From: Halomonas lysinitropha
GTDB lineage: Bacteria > Pseudomonadota > Gammaproteobacteria > Pseudomonadales > Halomonadaceae
Length of the DNA: 64,000 bases
Assembly (NCBI RefSeq): GCF_902500215.1
Contig: NZ_CABVOU010000015.1
Coordinates: 124,001-188,000, forward strand
Direction of reading: 5' to 3'
This document shows positions 19,971 through 29,472 of the stretch, one piece after another (the first letter of the stretch is position 1; each line of letters starts with the position of its first letter). The position numbers were made by a program, and so were the translations under genes. The notes under the pieces are model-generated. The model ran no database searches. It saw only the letters and a list, made by a program, of their open reading frames with translations, and was not told the origin of the DNA.

Positions 19971-21134
19971 TCAGTCTCGGGAAAGATGCTGCATCAACTG
20001 GCGGATGCCGAAGGTCCAGGGCGGTAGTTGGTCGCTGTAACCGACCTCGTTGACCAGGGCGCCAAGCGCGGGAGTGGCAATGGTCACCCGGTCGCCCGGG
20101 TGGTGCGTGAACCCCTGGCCGGGGCCATCACGATCCTGGATTGGCGAGAACATGGTGCCGAGGTAGAGCATGAAGCCGTCGGGATACTGGTGGTGGGCGC
20201 CGATGGTCTGGGCAACCAGGTCCAGCGGATCCCGGCTGATCTCGCGCATGTCGCTACTGTCATCGAGCAAGAAGTCATCGTCGGCTCCTTCGATGCGCAG
20301 CGATACCTGGCATTGGCGCAGGGTGTCGATATCGAACCGCTCATCGAAGACGCGAATGAAGGGACCGATGGCACTGGAGGCATTGTTGTCCTTGGCCTTG
20401 CCCAGCAGCAGGGCGCTGCGGCCCTCCACGTCGCGCAGGTTGACGTCATTGCCCAGGGTGGCCCCCCTGACGCGGCCGCGGCTGTCGACCGCCAGCACGA
20501 CCTCCGGCTCGGGATTGTTCCATTTCGACGCCGGGTGCAGCCCAACGGTGGTGCCAAGGCCCACCGAGGAGAGTGGCTGGGCCTTGGTGAACACTTCTGC
20601 GTCCGGGCCGATGCCGACCTCCATGTACTGGGACCAGCCGCCCCGGGCCTGGAGTGCCTCCTTGAGGGCCATGGCCTCGTCCGAGCCGGGTACGATGCGC
20701 GACAGGTCCTTGCCGATCAATGACTGGAGCTCCTCGCGAAGCTCGGTGGCCCGCGCCGGGTCGCCGCCCGCCTGTTCCTCGATCACCCGCTCCATCAGGC
20801 TGACCGCGAAGGTCACCCCGCAGGCCTTGATGGCCTGGACGTCGCAGGGCGCGAGCAGGTAGGGGGGCCGGGGTGGTGTGGCAAGGGAGTTGGTCAGTAG
20901 CGTCTCGACCGAGCCCAGGCGGGGTCCATCGCTGGCACGCACAATCTCGGCAAGATCCTCCCGTTCCAGGAGATCGGCCATGGTCGGGCCGGCGGCACTG
21001 ATATCGATGACCTCCTCTCCCCGGATGGCGATCAGCGCCGGCCCCGGTTGGGGCGAGTCCAGCCAGGCCCGCCCCACCAGCAGGGCCTGGTGGTGATCGT
21101 CGGGAAGAAGGTCGGTCGGCGAGAGCGGAATCAT
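19971..21134 (-). CDS. xylX: XylX-type 2-keto-3-deoxy-D-pentonate dehydratase (FAH superfamily)
   Basis: A 387-residue fumarylacetoacetate-hydrolase-superfamily protein resembling Caulobacter XylX, which dehydrates 2-keto-3-deoxy-D-xylonate (identical to -D-arabinonate) to 2-oxoglutarate semialdehyde in the Weimberg pathway. Shared landmarks are KACGVTFAVSLMERVIEE, the metal-site region SKWNNPEPEVVL, GNDVNLRDVEGRSALLL and KAKDNNASSAIGPF, and the GTMFSPIQDRD end. The length matches the XylX branch and not the ~280-residue hydrolases. It is first in the operon with fucD and the FAD oxidase, and diverges from an SDR gene. It could serve both D-xylonate and D-arabinonate. Confidence 0.88.
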   Translation of the reverse strand: MIPLSPTDLLPDDHHQALLVGRAWLDSPQPGPALIAIRGEEVIDISAAGPTMADLLEREDLAEIVRASDGPRLGSVETLLTNSLATPPRPPYLLAPCDVQAIKACGVTFAVSLMERVIEEQAGGDPARATELREELQSLIGKDLSRIVPGSDEAMALKEALQARGGWSQYMEVGIGPDAEVFTKAQPLSSVGLGTTVGLHPASKWNNPEPEVVLAVDSRGRVRGATLGNDVNLRDVEGRSALLLGKAKDNNASSAIGPFIRVFDERFDIDTLRQCQVSLRIEGADDDFLLDDSSDMREISRDPLDLVAQTIGAHHQYPDGFMLYLGTMFSPIQDRDGPGQGFTHHPGDRVTIATPALGALVNEVGYSDQLPPWTFGIRQLMQHLSRD

Positions 21135-21205
21135 GGTGCCTCCGTAGACGGGAACGGCGGGCGGGCGGCTGGCCAGCCTTCGTCGATCGTGCTATTGGTG
21201 TATTG

Positions 21206-21220
21206 ATGTATGACAGGTAT
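21206..21220. promoter_or_regulatory. GTATGACAGG-box between xylX-like gene and SDR
   Basis: ATGTATGACAGGTAT sits in the 144-base region between two divergent genes. It contains TGT-ATG-ACA and the core GTATGACA(A/G)G also present at 16387-16395 and 35111-35120. I infer a binding site for one of the FCD-type GntR regulators of this block. Confidence 0.45.
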
Positions 21221-21278
21221 GCCATGCGTCACTATAGCTAACAGATGACCTCGTTGCGATAGCGATCTGGAGAGCGAC

Positions 21279-22043
21279 ATGTTCGATGAGTTGAAGGGTA
21301 GGCGAGTACTGGTAACCGGCGCCAGCCGGGGTATTGGTGCGGCCGTGGCGACTCGCCTCGGGCGACTCGGGTGCCGGGTAGCGGTGCATTATCATTCCAG
21401 TGAAACCGGCGCCGAGGCGGTATGCCGGGCGGTTCGCGAGAACGGCGGGGAGGCCAGCCTCGTCAGGGGCGATGTCAGCCGCTCGGCCGAGGCAATGCGT
21501 ATTGTCGATGAGGCGGCCGAGCACTTGGATGGCCTGGATCTACTGATCAATAATGCCGGCGACATGCTGGGGCGTGTCAGCCTGGACGAGATGAACGATG
21601 AGCACTATGACCGGGTAATGGACCTCAACGCTCGTTCGGTGGTCATGGCCAGCCGCGCGGCACTGCCCCACTTCCGGAATGCCGGGCGCGGCAATATCAT
21701 CCATACGGGGTCTATTGCTGCACGCAATGGCGGCGGAACGGGCGCCGGGCTCTATGCTTCGGCCAAGGGCTTCGTGACGACCCTGACCCGCAACATGGCC
21801 AAGGAGCTCGCCGGGGAGAACATTCGTGTCAATGCCGTGGCCCCCGGCGTGATCGCCACCGACTTCCATGAGCGCCACTCCAACGATGCCCAGATGGAAG
21901 CGGCGCGCGCGACGATTCCCCAGGGCCGACTCGGCAGCGCGGAGGATTGCGTCGGTGCCTATCTCTTCCTGGCCACCGATGCCCTGAGCGGCTATATCAC
22001 CGGCCAGGTGATCGAGGTCAACGGCGGGCAACTGATGCCATGA
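21279..22043 (+). CDS. Short-chain dehydrogenase/reductase (SDR)
   Basis: A 254-residue classical SDR. The cofactor loop is TGASRGIG at about residues 14-21, NNAG near 90, and the catalytic serine with Y-x-x-x-K at HTGSIAARN and LYASAKG. It is probably an NAD(P)-dependent oxidoreductase acting on a sugar-derived alcohol or ketone; the family does not reveal the substrate, and FabG-like function is less likely in this context. A GGAGAG ribosome site precedes ATG 21279. The stop overlaps the next start as ATGA, so it is translated with pdxA2 and the kinase. Confidence 0.85.
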   Translation: MFDELKGRRVLVTGASRGIGAAVATRLGRLGCRVAVHYHSSETGAEAVCRAVRENGGEASLVRGDVSRSAEAMRIVDEAAEHLDGLDLLINNAGDMLGRVSLDEMNDEHYDRVMDLNARSVVMASRAALPHFRNAGRGNIIHTGSIAARNGGGTGAGLYASAKGFVTTLTRNMAKELAGENIRVNAVAPGVIATDFHERHSNDAQMEAARATIPQGRLGSAEDCVGAYLFLATDALSGYITGQVIEVNGGQLMP

Positions 22044-23053
22044 GTGCTTCCAACCAGGGTACTTCAAGACAGTATGACATCGCGATCACCATGGGGGATC
22101 CGGCGGGCATTGGACCGGAGATCATCTGCCGGGCGGTGGCCGCCATGTCGCCCGAGGACCGGGCCACGACACTGCTGGTGGGCGATCCCGCCATTTATCG
22201 ACGTGCCGCCCGGATGCTGGGGAGCGACCTGGACTTCGTCGCTCTCGATGCCGAGGAGACGACACCAGGTAGCATAGCGGTGGCGGTGGTCGAGCTCCCC
22301 GAGGGGGTCGAGCTTGCCGAGGGGCGCATCAGTGCCGCCGCCGGCGACATGGCCTTTCGCTGTGTCGAAGCCGCGGTGGACCTGGTCCAGTCGGGTCGTG
22401 CCGGGGTGATCGTTACCGCGCCCCTTAACAAGGCGGCACTGCACGAGGCGGGCCACCACTATGATGGCCATACCGGGATGCTGGCCTCACTGACCGGTGC
22501 GCCGTCCTCCTTCATGCTGCTGGCCTCGGAGCACCTGTCGACTCTGCACGTCTCGACACATGTGTCGCTGCGAGAGGCCATCGACAGGGTCACGCCGGAA
22601 CGGATCATCGCCACCGTGGAGGCCGGACACGACCACCTCGTCTCCTTGGGGATCGCGGCACCGCGCATTGCGGTCGCCGGACTCAATCCCCACTGCGGCG
22701 AGGGCGGGATCTTCGGCGACGAGGACATGCGCTGCATCGCGCCGGCCGTCGAGTCGCTGCAGGCGCGCGCTTACGACGTCAGCGGCCCGATCTCCGCCGA
22801 TACGGTCTTCTATCGTGCTTCCCGAGGAGAGTTCGACCTGGTGGTGGCGCAATATCATGACCAGGGCCACATCCCGGTCAAGCTGATCGCCTTCGATACC
22901 ACGGTGAACGTCAGTCTCGGCCTGCCGATCCAGCGGACCTCGGTGGATCACGGTACCGCCTTCGATATCGCCTGGCAGGGAAGGGCCGATGCCACCAACC
23001 TAGGCTCGGCGATTGCCTATGCGCATCGTCTGGTCAGGGACGATCATCCTTGA
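22040..23053 (+). CDS. pdxA2: 4-phospho-D-threonate/erythronate dehydrogenase (PdxA2)
   Basis: A 337-residue PdxA-family NAD-dependent decarboxylating dehydrogenase. Family motifs are [10 protein letters not shown] at the start, [13 protein letters not shown], the metal histidine in [19 protein letters not shown] and [12 protein letters not shown]. It is followed by a DUF1537 kinase, the arrangement described for PdxA2, which oxidises 4-phospho-threonate or -erythronate to dihydroxyacetone phosphate and CO2. This context argues against the vitamin B6 enzyme PdxA, which normally lies with ksgA and surA. Start ATG 22040 overlaps the SDR stop. Confidence 0.9.
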   Translation: MSASNQGTSRQYDIAITMGDPAGIGPEIICRAVAAMSPEDRATTLLVGDPAIYRRAARMLGSDLDFVALDAEETTPGSIAVAVVELPEGVELAEGRISAAAGDMAFRCVEAAVDLVQSGRAGVIVTAPLNKAALHEAGHHYDGHTGMLASLTGAPSSFMLLASEHLSTLHVSTHVSLREAIDRVTPERIIATVEAGHDHLVSLGIAAPRIAVAGLNPHCGEGGIFGDEDMRCIAPAVESLQARAYDVSGPISADTVFYRASRGEFDLVVAQYHDQGHIPVKLIAFDTTVNVSLGLPIQRTSVDHGTAFDIAWQGRADATNLGSAIAYAHRLVRDDHP

Positions 23054-24243
23054 ATGCCTGCCGGGTGGCGATCGTCGCCGATGACCTGACCGGGGCGTTG
23101 GATGCCGCGGCGCCCTTTGCGGGGCGAGGGGCCGACACGCGGGTCGTGGTGGCTCTGGAGCATCTCGAGACCCTGCTGGACACCTGGCAAGATTCGCTGC
23201 CGGCGGTCATCGCGGTCAACACTCAGTCGCGGCACCTGGATGCCTCGCATGCCGCCGAACGGGTTGCCCTGGCCACGGCCTTGCTGTCCCGAGTATTGCC
23301 CGATCTGTGGTTCAAGAAGATCGATTCAACCCTGCGCGGTCAGGTCGTGGCCGAATGCCTGGCGATGCGCGAGGCATGCGGGAAGCGTCTGCTGCTGTCA
23401 CCGGCGGTTCCGTCCCAGGGGCGCATCCTGCGGGATGCCGAGGTGTTCGTGGAGGGTGTCCCCCTGGCCTCCACGGCCTATGGAGAGGATGCGCGGTCGG
23501 CGCCTTCCCTGGGGCCTCTCGATGCGGTGTTCGCTCGCCACGGGGTGTCCCTGACCCGCTATTCGGCCCGGTCGGACGAGGGATTACCCGCGACAGACTG
23601 CGTCGCGGATGCGCAGAGCGACGACGACCTCGAGCGCCTCCAGGAGGCCAGTCGGGCCGCGGCGGCCGACTGGCTGCTGGTGGGTGCCGCGGGTCTGGCA
23701 ATGGCCATCGCCCGGCGCCTCTTCGGCCATTCACAGCCTGGCCGTCGGATACCCCGGGAGGGGCTATCGCGACTCTATGCGGTGGGCTCGCGAAGCCCGC
23801 GGGCTGCAGAGCAGGTGAAACGCCTGCGTCGTGCGCAACCCGGGCTGACCATTGTCGAGGCACTGGAACCCTGGGCGTTGGCGTCTACCGTTCGGCCCGA
23901 CCTGGTGATCCCCGGTGGGCCCCCTCACCAGGCCCATGACGCCGAGGTGGTGGCACAGGCCATGGCGAAAAGGGTCGAGGCCGCGGTCGGTCAATGGCCG
24001 CCGGGACCCTGGCTGCTTTTTCTCGCCGGCGGGGACATCGCCATGGCGGTCTTGTCGCGCCTGGCCGTGACCTTCATCCAGGTCGATGCCGAGTGGTCAC
24101 CGGGTGTGGCGACGGGCGTTCTCGAGGGCGATCGCCAGCGCTGGATCATGACCAAGGCCGGCGGTTTCGGCCATCCGGACCTGCTGGTGGAGCTCGAGGC
24201 CAGTCTCGGGTCGCCCCTTGCAAGAGAACATGAAAGGCAATGA
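23050..24243 (+). CDS. dtnK: Four-carbon acid sugar kinase (DtnK/DenK/OtnK family)
   Basis: A 397-residue DUF1537 kinase. The signature [17 protein letters not shown] at residues 6-22 and the [15 protein letters not shown] segment are typical of these D-threonate, D-erythronate and 3-oxo-tetronate 4-kinases; the C-terminal nucleotide domain ends with TKAGGFG. The start is TTG at 23050, which overlaps the pdxA2 stop (TTGA), so the two are coupled. PdxA2 partners are DtnK (D-threonate) or DenK (D-erythronate); which one cannot be decided by eye. Confidence 0.88.
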   Translation: MNACRVAIVADDLTGALDAAAPFAGRGADTRVVVALEHLETLLDTWQDSLPAVIAVNTQSRHLDASHAAERVALATALLSRVLPDLWFKKIDSTLRGQVVAECLAMREACGKRLLLSPAVPSQGRILRDAEVFVEGVPLASTAYGEDARSAPSLGPLDAVFARHGVSLTRYSARSDEGLPATDCVADAQSDDDLERLQEASRAAAADWLLVGAAGLAMAIARRLFGHSQPGRRIPREGLSRLYAVGSRSPRAAEQVKRLRRAQPGLTIVEALEPWALASTVRPDLVIPGGPPHQAHDAEVVAQAMAKRVEAAVGQWPPGPWLLFLAGGDIAMAVLSRLAVTFIQVDAEWSPGVATGVLEGDRQRWIMTKAGGFGHPDLLVELEASLGSPLAREHERQ

Positions 24244-24537
24244 AGTCTGCCGAGGGGAGCGCGACCGTTGGCATCCGAGGATGATCGTCCGCGCATGGTT
24301 GCGTTGTCGGGTACGAAGCACTAGCTTTGAGTCAGGTGGTATGAGACGTATACAGGAGGACACTGATTCAAGGCGTCTGTCCTTCAAGGGTCTGTCCCTG
24401 AAGTGCCTGGCCTCGAGGGCCTTGACCCTGAGGAAAGGCCTTTGAGCTCGGGGAATAGCAGACAGCGGCAAGAATCCATCCAGCCACCTGCAAGATCACA
24501 ACCACAACAACGTCCAGAGCCTGTGAGGAGAAATACC
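24244..24537. other. Leader region of TRAP operon 2
   Basis: 294 bases without a convincing gene between the kinase and dctP. It contains GTAT-gagac-GTATAC at 24339-24353, loosely related to the operator boxes elsewhere, and several short imperfect repeats of CTTCAAGGG / CCCTGAAG and GGCCTTGACCCTGAGG between 24368 and 24440 that could fold into an RNA leader. A TGAGGAG ribosome site precedes dctP. Confidence 0.45.
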
Positions 24538-25542
24538 ATGAGCGACAAGAAGAGCCAACGCCAAGCGAGATTCGTGCACGCCATGACGGCTGCCATGCTG
24601 GCGGCCGGGGTAAGTATCGCCGGCATTGCCCAGGCACAGGAGACCCTGAATTTCGCCCACGTCTATGAGACCTCCGAGCCCTATCACGAGTGGGCGCTGT
24701 GGGCGGCCGAGGAGATCGCGGAGCGGACCGACGGGCGCTATAACATCGAGGTCCATCCCGCCTCGTCGCTGGGCAAGGAGGCCGACATCAACGAGGGTCT
24801 GCAGCTGGGTACCGTGGACCTGATCTATACCGGCAATCAGTTCGCCGGACGCTTTTACGGCCCCATCGGCATTGCCGGGGCTCCCTACATGTTCCGCGAT
24901 TTCGATCATTGGCGTACCTATGCCGACAGTGACCTCTTCGACGAGATCGCTCAGGGCTATCAGGACGCGACCGGCAACGTGCCGCTGGCGATGAACTACT
25001 ATGGGCGTCGCCACGTGACCTCCAACGAGCCGATCAATGAGCCGTCGGACATGGAGGATCTCAAGATCCGCACCCCCAATGCACCCATGTACATGATGTT
25101 CCCCGAGGCCGTAGGCGCCAACCCGACGCCCATCGCCTTTGCCGAAGTGTACCTGGCGCTGCAGCAGGGCGTGGTGGATGCCCAGGAGAACCCGCTGCCG
25201 ACCATCAAGGCCAAGGCCTTCTACGAGGTCCAGGACTACATCAACCTGACCGGCCACATCACCGATTCCCTGATCACCATTGCCGGCGGACCGCTGTGGA
25301 ATCGTCTCTCCGAAGAGGACCGCGAGATCTTCCGTGAGGTCTACATGGAAGCCGGTGAGAAGATCACCGAAGACATTCTCCAGTCCGAAGAAGATCTCGT
25401 TGCCTGGTTCGAGGAGCAGGGGGTGAGCGTCAATGAAGTCGACATCACGCCCTTCCGCGAAGCGACCGTGCCCTACCATACTGGTGAAGACGCCACCTGG
25501 GATCAGGAAACCTACGACCGTCTTCAGGCGCTCGGTCAGTAA
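24538..25542 (+). CDS. dctP: TRAP transporter periplasmic substrate-binding protein (DctP), system 2
   Basis: A 334-residue binding protein with a signal peptide ending near residue 34 (GIAQAQE). The family signatures DLKIRTPNAPMYMMFPEAVGANPTPI with the carboxylate-binding arginine and LQQGVVDAQENPLPTI are present. I start at ATG 24538 after TGAGGAG. It follows the PdxA2/kinase genes by 294 bases and leads its own dctP-dctQ-dctM group. A four- to six-carbon sugar acid is the likely ligand by context; TRAP proteins of this group are known for erythronate, threonate or diketogulonate. Confidence 0.94.
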   Translation: MSDKKSQRQARFVHAMTAAMLAAGVSIAGIAQAQETLNFAHVYETSEPYHEWALWAAEEIAERTDGRYNIEVHPASSLGKEADINEGLQLGTVDLIYTGNQFAGRFYGPIGIAGAPYMFRDFDHWRTYADSDLFDEIAQGYQDATGNVPLAMNYYGRRHVTSNEPINEPSDMEDLKIRTPNAPMYMMFPEAVGANPTPIAFAEVYLALQQGVVDAQENPLPTIKAKAFYEVQDYINLTGHITDSLITIAGGPLWNRLSEEDREIFREVYMEAGEKITEDILQSEEDLVAWFEEQGVSVNEVDITPFREATVPYHTGEDATWDQETYDRLQALGQ

Positions 25543-25561
25543 TCTCCTTCTCGTTGCCGAC

Positions 25562-25587
25562 ACGCCACCCCTTCAATGGGGTGGCGT
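25562..25587 (+). terminator. Intercistronic hairpin between dctP and dctQ, system 2
   Basis: A perfect 10-bp stem (ACGCCACCCC at 25562-25571, GGGGTGGCGT at 25578-25587) around the loop TTCAAT, followed by TCT, 19 bases after the dctP stop and 18 bases before dctQ. Position and form match the hairpins in the other two TRAP operons, although the sequence differs. Confidence 0.8.
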
Positions 25588-25605
25588 TCTCTGCGGAGCT
25601 AGCTT

Positions 25606-26142
25606 ATGACGACCGAAAAATGGCCTGACGGGGAGTCCGGTTTTCAGATCGAGGAAGACGATACCTTCGAGTGGCGGGACTACGGGGTCGAGGATTACGT
25701 CACCCTTGCGGTGTTCTGGGTGCTGGCGCTGGACGTCTTCGTCCAATTCTTCAGCCGTTACGTACTGGGCAATTCCATCGCCTGGACAGAGGAAATGGCT
25801 CGCTACCTCCTGGTGATGGTGGGCTTCATGGGCGGCGCCATGACGGTGCGAAAGGGGTCCCAGATCGCCGTCGAGTTCTTCTATCGCTACATGCCGTTCT
25901 GGATGGCTCGAACAGCTTCGACACTGGTGGATCTGGCTAACATTGCCTTCTTTGCCGCCATGGTCTGGCTCACCTTCAATCTGTCCAGCCTGACCACGGC
26001 ACTGATGACATCCGTGGATATTCCCAAGAGCTATCTCTACTACATCGTGATGCTGGGGTTCGTGCTGATGCTGGTGCGCGCCGTTCAGCTAGCCATCCGC
26101 CACTGGCACAGCGGTACCAGTGAGCTGCTGGCTCCAAAGTGA
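25606..26142 (+). CDS. dctQ: TRAP transporter small membrane subunit (DctQ), system 2
   Basis: A 178-residue four-helix membrane protein. The DctQ signature SIAWTEEMARYLLVMVGFMGGAMTVRKG is at about residues 57-84. The N-terminal 30 residues are acidic and cytoplasmic. It pairs with the DctM encoded 25 bases downstream and is separated from dctP by a hairpin. Confidence 0.94.
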   Translation: MTTEKWPDGESGFQIEEDDTFEWRDYGVEDYVTLAVFWVLALDVFVQFFSRYVLGNSIAWTEEMARYLLVMVGFMGGAMTVRKGSQIAVEFFYRYMPFWMARTASTLVDLANIAFFAAMVWLTFNLSSLTTALMTSVDIPKSYLYYIVMLGFVLMLVRAVQLAIRHWHSGTSELLAPK

Positions 26143-26167
26143 TAACGTCGACCGAGAGAGCCTTTCC

Positions 26168-27547
26168 ATGTCCAATATCCTGACCCTGAGAGGGCGCGGT
26201 CCCCTGGTGCCACCGGTGCTCGCAGCGCTTGCTATCCTTGGCTGCATCGCCTTGGCGGTCACCGAGCAGTACCTGTTTTTTCTCTTCGGCATGCTTTTCA
26301 CCCTGCTGCTGCTTGGTGTGCCGATTGCCGTCAGCCTGGGGGGATCCAGTCTACTGTATGTGGTGTTGTCCGGGAGTGTGCCCGAGGTGGTGGTCGCTCA
26401 GCGCATGATCAGCGGCATCGATAGTTTTCCATTGTTGGCGATTCCGTTCTTCATCCTCGCCGGCAACCTGATGAATAACGGCGGTATCACTTCGCGTATT
26501 TTCGACTTTGCCAAGGCGCTGATGGGCTGGATGCGTGGCGGTCTCGGTCACGTCAACGTCGGTGCCAGTATCGTCTTCTCCGGCATGTCGGGTGCAGCGG
26601 TGGCCGATGCCGGTGGCCTGGGGACCATTGAAATCAAGGCTATGCGCGAAGCTGGCTACGATCAGGAGTTTGCGGTAGGCATCACTGCGGCGTCCTCGAC
26701 CATTGGTCCCATTATTCCGCCCAGTCTCCCCATGGTGATTTATGGTGTCATGGCGTCGGTATCGGTGGGCCAGTTGTTCGTGGCCGGCTTGGTCCCTGGT
26801 CTGCTGATGGGCCTCGTGCTGATGCTGATGATATTCTTCTTGGCAAGGCGTCGTGGCTATCAGCGTGACGCCGCTTTCTCCTGGTCGGTGCTGTGGCAGA
26901 CCTTCAAACGCGCCATCCTGTCGCTGTTTACCCCGATAATCATCGTCGGCGGCATCATGACTGGTGCCTTTACTCCCACCGAAGCGGCTATCGCGGCAGT
27001 GGTCTATGCGCTCTTTCTGGGGGGCGTGGTGTATCGCATCCTGACCTGGCGGCGATTGCTCAAGGTCAGCATGGAGACCATCGAGACCACTGCCGTCATC
27101 CTGTTGATTGTCGCGGGGGCTTCGATCTTCGCCTGGATCCTGACCAGCAATCAGGTCGCTCAGCAAGTGGTCAACCTGCTCGGCCCCCTTGCCGATAACC
27201 CTGTGGCCACGCTGATCATCATCAACATCGTGCTGATTATCGTCGGCTGCTTCATGGAGACCATTGCCGCCATTACTATTCTGGTTCCGGTACTGCTGCC
27301 GCTGGCGGTGGCATCCGGGGTCGACCCCGTCCACTTCGGGGTGATCATGGTCCTCAACCTGATGATCGGCCTGCTAACGCCGCCTGTCGGCATGGTGCTC
27401 TACGTGCTCTCGCGGGTGTCGAACATCTCCTTTGAAAAGTGCATGCGCGGCACCCTGCCGTTCCTGATTCCGTTGGTGATTTCGCTGCTGTTGGTGACCT
27501 TCATTCCGGCGATCTCACTCTGGCTGCCAACCCTCGTCTATCAGTGA
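26168..27547 (+). CDS. dctM: TRAP transporter large membrane subunit (DctM), system 2
   Basis: A 459-residue membrane channel subunit with about 12 to 13 helices. DctM hallmarks are DSFPLLAIPFFILAGNLMNNGG, SGMSGAAVADAGGLG and GPIIPPSLPMVIYG. It is 32 residues longer than the system 1 homologue, mostly through an extra hydrophobic N-terminal hairpin. I start at ATG 26168; the open frame continues upstream into dctQ but without similarity. An Ldh2-type dehydrogenase follows after 37 bases, probably on the same message. Confidence 0.95.
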   Translation: MSNILTLRGRGPLVPPVLAALAILGCIALAVTEQYLFFLFGMLFTLLLLGVPIAVSLGGSSLLYVVLSGSVPEVVVAQRMISGIDSFPLLAIPFFILAGNLMNNGGITSRIFDFAKALMGWMRGGLGHVNVGASIVFSGMSGAAVADAGGLGTIEIKAMREAGYDQEFAVGITAASSTIGPIIPPSLPMVIYGVMASVSVGQLFVAGLVPGLLMGLVLMLMIFFLARRRGYQRDAAFSWSVLWQTFKRAILSLFTPIIIVGGIMTGAFTPTEAAIAAVVYALFLGGVVYRILTWRRLLKVSMETIETTAVILLIVAGASIFAWILTSNQVAQQVVNLLGPLADNPVATLIIINIVLIIVGCFMETIAAITILVPVLLPLAVASGVDPVHFGVIMVLNLMIGLLTPPVGMVLYVLSRVSNISFEKCMRGTLPFLIPLVISLLLVTFIPAISLWLPTLVYQ

Positions 27548-27584
27548 GCCATGCCGCCACGAGAGGAAAAAGGAAAACCGATCG

Positions 27585-28661
27585 ATGAAACAGCCAACGC
27601 AGGAGTTCCGGGTCCCCGTCGACGACCTGGAACATTTTATCAAGAAGGCGCTGATCCGCTCCGCTACCGATGAGGCCTCGGCCGAGGCCGTGACTCGGGC
27701 CCTGGTCACCGCCTCGCGGATGGGGACCGACAGTCATGGCCTGCGGTTGCTGCCTCATTACCTCAAGGCGCTGCAGGGGGGGAGGATCAGTGGGCATCCC
27801 GAGATGCGCTTCAGTCGCCGACTGCCGGCGACCGGCTTTCTGGATGCCGACAATGGTTTCGGTCACCTGGCCGCGTACACCGCGATGTCACATGCTGGCG
27901 ACATGGCCGAGGAGGTCGGACTCGGGGCGGTGGCTGTCGGGCATTCGTCGCATTTCGGCGCTGCGGGTTGCTATGCCATGGCCGCGGCAGAGCGTGGGCT
28001 GATCGGCATGGCCTTCTGCAATTCTGATCCTTTCGTGCTCCTGCACGAAGGCAAGGCACCCTTCCACGGCACCAATCCTATCGCCTTCGCTGCTCCGGTA
28101 GCGGGAGACTCACCCTACTTGCTGGACATGGCGACCAGCTCAGTGCCCTGGAACCGTGTTCAGCAATACGGCGCTATCGGCCGGGAGTTGCCGGATCAGG
28201 TCGCTGCCGATGCCCGAGGCGAGGTGACCCGTCAGCCCGATGAGGTGGCGGCACTCCTGCCCCTCGGAGGTAGCGACTTCGGCTTCAAGGGGGCGGGGCT
28301 AGGAGGCATGGTCGAGGTGCTCAGTTCGACGCTGGCGGGTATGCTCAACGGCTTTCGCCTTCTGCCCATGGGCGGGCCGGATATGTCGACGCCGCGGGGT
28401 ATCGGGCATTTCGTCCTGGCGATGAACCCGGCCGCTTTCACCGAAGCGTCGACCTTTCAGGCCTGCCTGAGCGACTATCTTGCGGATCTGCGTTCCCGCC
28501 CGGCCATGGCCGACAGCGAGGTCATGGCACCCGGGGATCGTGAATGGCGGTGTCGGGCGCAGCGCGATGCCGAAGGTATTCCTCTGGACAGCGCCAATCA
28601 GGCGGCCTATGCCGCCATGGCGAGCGAACTCGGCTTGGAACCGCTCAAGCCCATGGCTTGA
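27585..28661 (+). CDS. Malate/L-lactate dehydrogenase (Ldh2) family oxidoreductase
   Basis: A 358-residue NAD(P)-dependent oxidoreductase of the Ldh2/YiaK/AllD fold, distinct from classical lactate dehydrogenases. The family motif TDSHGLRLLPHYLKALQGGRI and the VGHSSHFGAAGCYAMAAAERGLIGMAFCN block are clear, the latter carrying the catalytic histidine. Relatives reduce 2,3-diketo-L-gulonate, oxidise ureidoglycolate or act on 2-keto acids. In E. coli, yiaK lies beside the yiaMNO TRAP genes, an arrangement echoed here, so a keto-sugar acid imported by TRAP system 2 is a fair guess. AAAGG lies before ATG 27585. Confidence 0.85.
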   Translation: MKQPTQEFRVPVDDLEHFIKKALIRSATDEASAEAVTRALVTASRMGTDSHGLRLLPHYLKALQGGRISGHPEMRFSRRLPATGFLDADNGFGHLAAYTAMSHAGDMAEEVGLGAVAVGHSSHFGAAGCYAMAAAERGLIGMAFCNSDPFVLLHEGKAPFHGTNPIAFAAPVAGDSPYLLDMATSSVPWNRVQQYGAIGRELPDQVAADARGEVTRQPDEVAALLPLGGSDFGFKGAGLGGMVEVLSSTLAGMLNGFRLLPMGGPDMSTPRGIGHFVLAMNPAAFTEASTFQACLSDYLADLRSRPAMADSEVMAPGDREWRCRAQRDAEGIPLDSANQAAYAAMASELGLEPLKPMA

Positions 28662-28683
28662 GCACAGGATTGCTGCAGTGCGG

Positions 28684-28689
28684 TATAAT
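28684..28689 (+). promoter_or_regulatory. -10 element upstream of gntR
   Basis: A perfect TATAAT at 28684-28689, 44 bases before the start of the GntR gene. The best -35-like string, TTGAGC at 28658-28663, is 20 bases away, longer than optimal, so the promoter may need help or use an unlisted -35. Confidence 0.45.
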
Positions 28690-28732
28690 GCAGCCCGATT
28701 CGTGTTCTAGATAACCCACGGGGAGGGCGTAT

Positions 28733-29452
28733 ATGAGCAGATACCGGGTGGAGCGCAAGACGCTTTCCGAACAGGTCGCTGAACAGCTCGAGGCGGAGAT
28801 ACTCGAGGGAAGGCTCAGCGAAAACGATCAACTTCCCTCCGAGCGAGATCTGATGGAGCAGTTCGGGGTGGGGCGTCCGGCGGTTCGCGAAGCCCTCTTC
28901 TATCTGCAGCGCCTGGGGCTGATTGCCATCAACAGCGGTACCCGGGCGCGGGTTATCCGGCCTACCGCCGATGCGGTGATGGCAAGGCTCTCGGGCGTGA
29001 CGCGCCAACTGCTTTCCAAGCCCGATGGCCAACAGTATTTCCAGGAAGCCAGGGCCATGTTCGAGATCTCGCTGGCGCGCTATGCGGCCCGCCACGCGAC
29101 CGAGGCCGACCTCCTTCGCCTGCGCGAGGCACTGCAGGAAAATCGCGACGCCATCGGTGACGAGGCGCGCTTCAAGCGATCCGACAACGACTTCCACGGT
29201 GTCCTGGCCAGCATCGGTCGCAACCCGATCTTCGATGCCATTCATGTCGCCCTCTCCGAGTGGCTCGATGATCGTCGCGCCCAGGTGCTGCAGCAAAAGG
29301 ACGAGGACAAGGCGGCCCTTGCTGCCCACATCGAGCTCGTCGAGGCCATCGAGTCGCGAGATCCCGATGCCTCGGAAGCCGCCATGCGTCGCCACTTGGA
29401 TCGCCACTATGGCACCTACATGCAACTCAAGAAGCGGCTCTCCTCGGACTAA
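28733..29452 (+). CDS. GntR-family (FadR/FCD subfamily) transcriptional regulator
   Basis: A 239-residue regulator with an N-terminal winged helix (about residues 9-75; SEQVAEQLEAEILEGRL, LPSERDLMEQFGVGRPAVREAL) and a C-terminal FCD ligand domain (about 90-225) whose metal-binding residues are suggested by DNDFHGVLA, AHIELVEAI and RRHLDRH. It may respond to a sugar acid; NanR, DgoR and LgoR are related types. It follows TRAP system 2 and converges on the L-galactonate genes, with 20 bases between stops, so either set could be its target. A GGGGAGGG ribosome site precedes ATG 28733. Confidence 0.9.
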   Translation: MSRYRVERKTLSEQVAEQLEAEILEGRLSENDQLPSERDLMEQFGVGRPAVREALFYLQRLGLIAINSGTRARVIRPTADAVMARLSGVTRQLLSKPDGQQYFQEARAMFEISLARYAARHATEADLLRLREALQENRDAIGDEARFKRSDNDFHGVLASIGRNPIFDAIHVALSEWLDDRRAQVLQQKDEDKAALAAHIELVEAIESRDPDASEAAMRRHLDRHYGTYMQLKKRLSSD

Positions 29453-29472
29453 TGGTTGCATCAGCGGCCCGC

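Noticed and set aside
22040..23053. Vitamin B6 biosynthesis gene pdxA
   Set aside because: It is coupled to a DUF1537 kinase and an SDR in a sugar-acid block, which is the PdxA2 context, not the ksgA/surA context of true pdxA.
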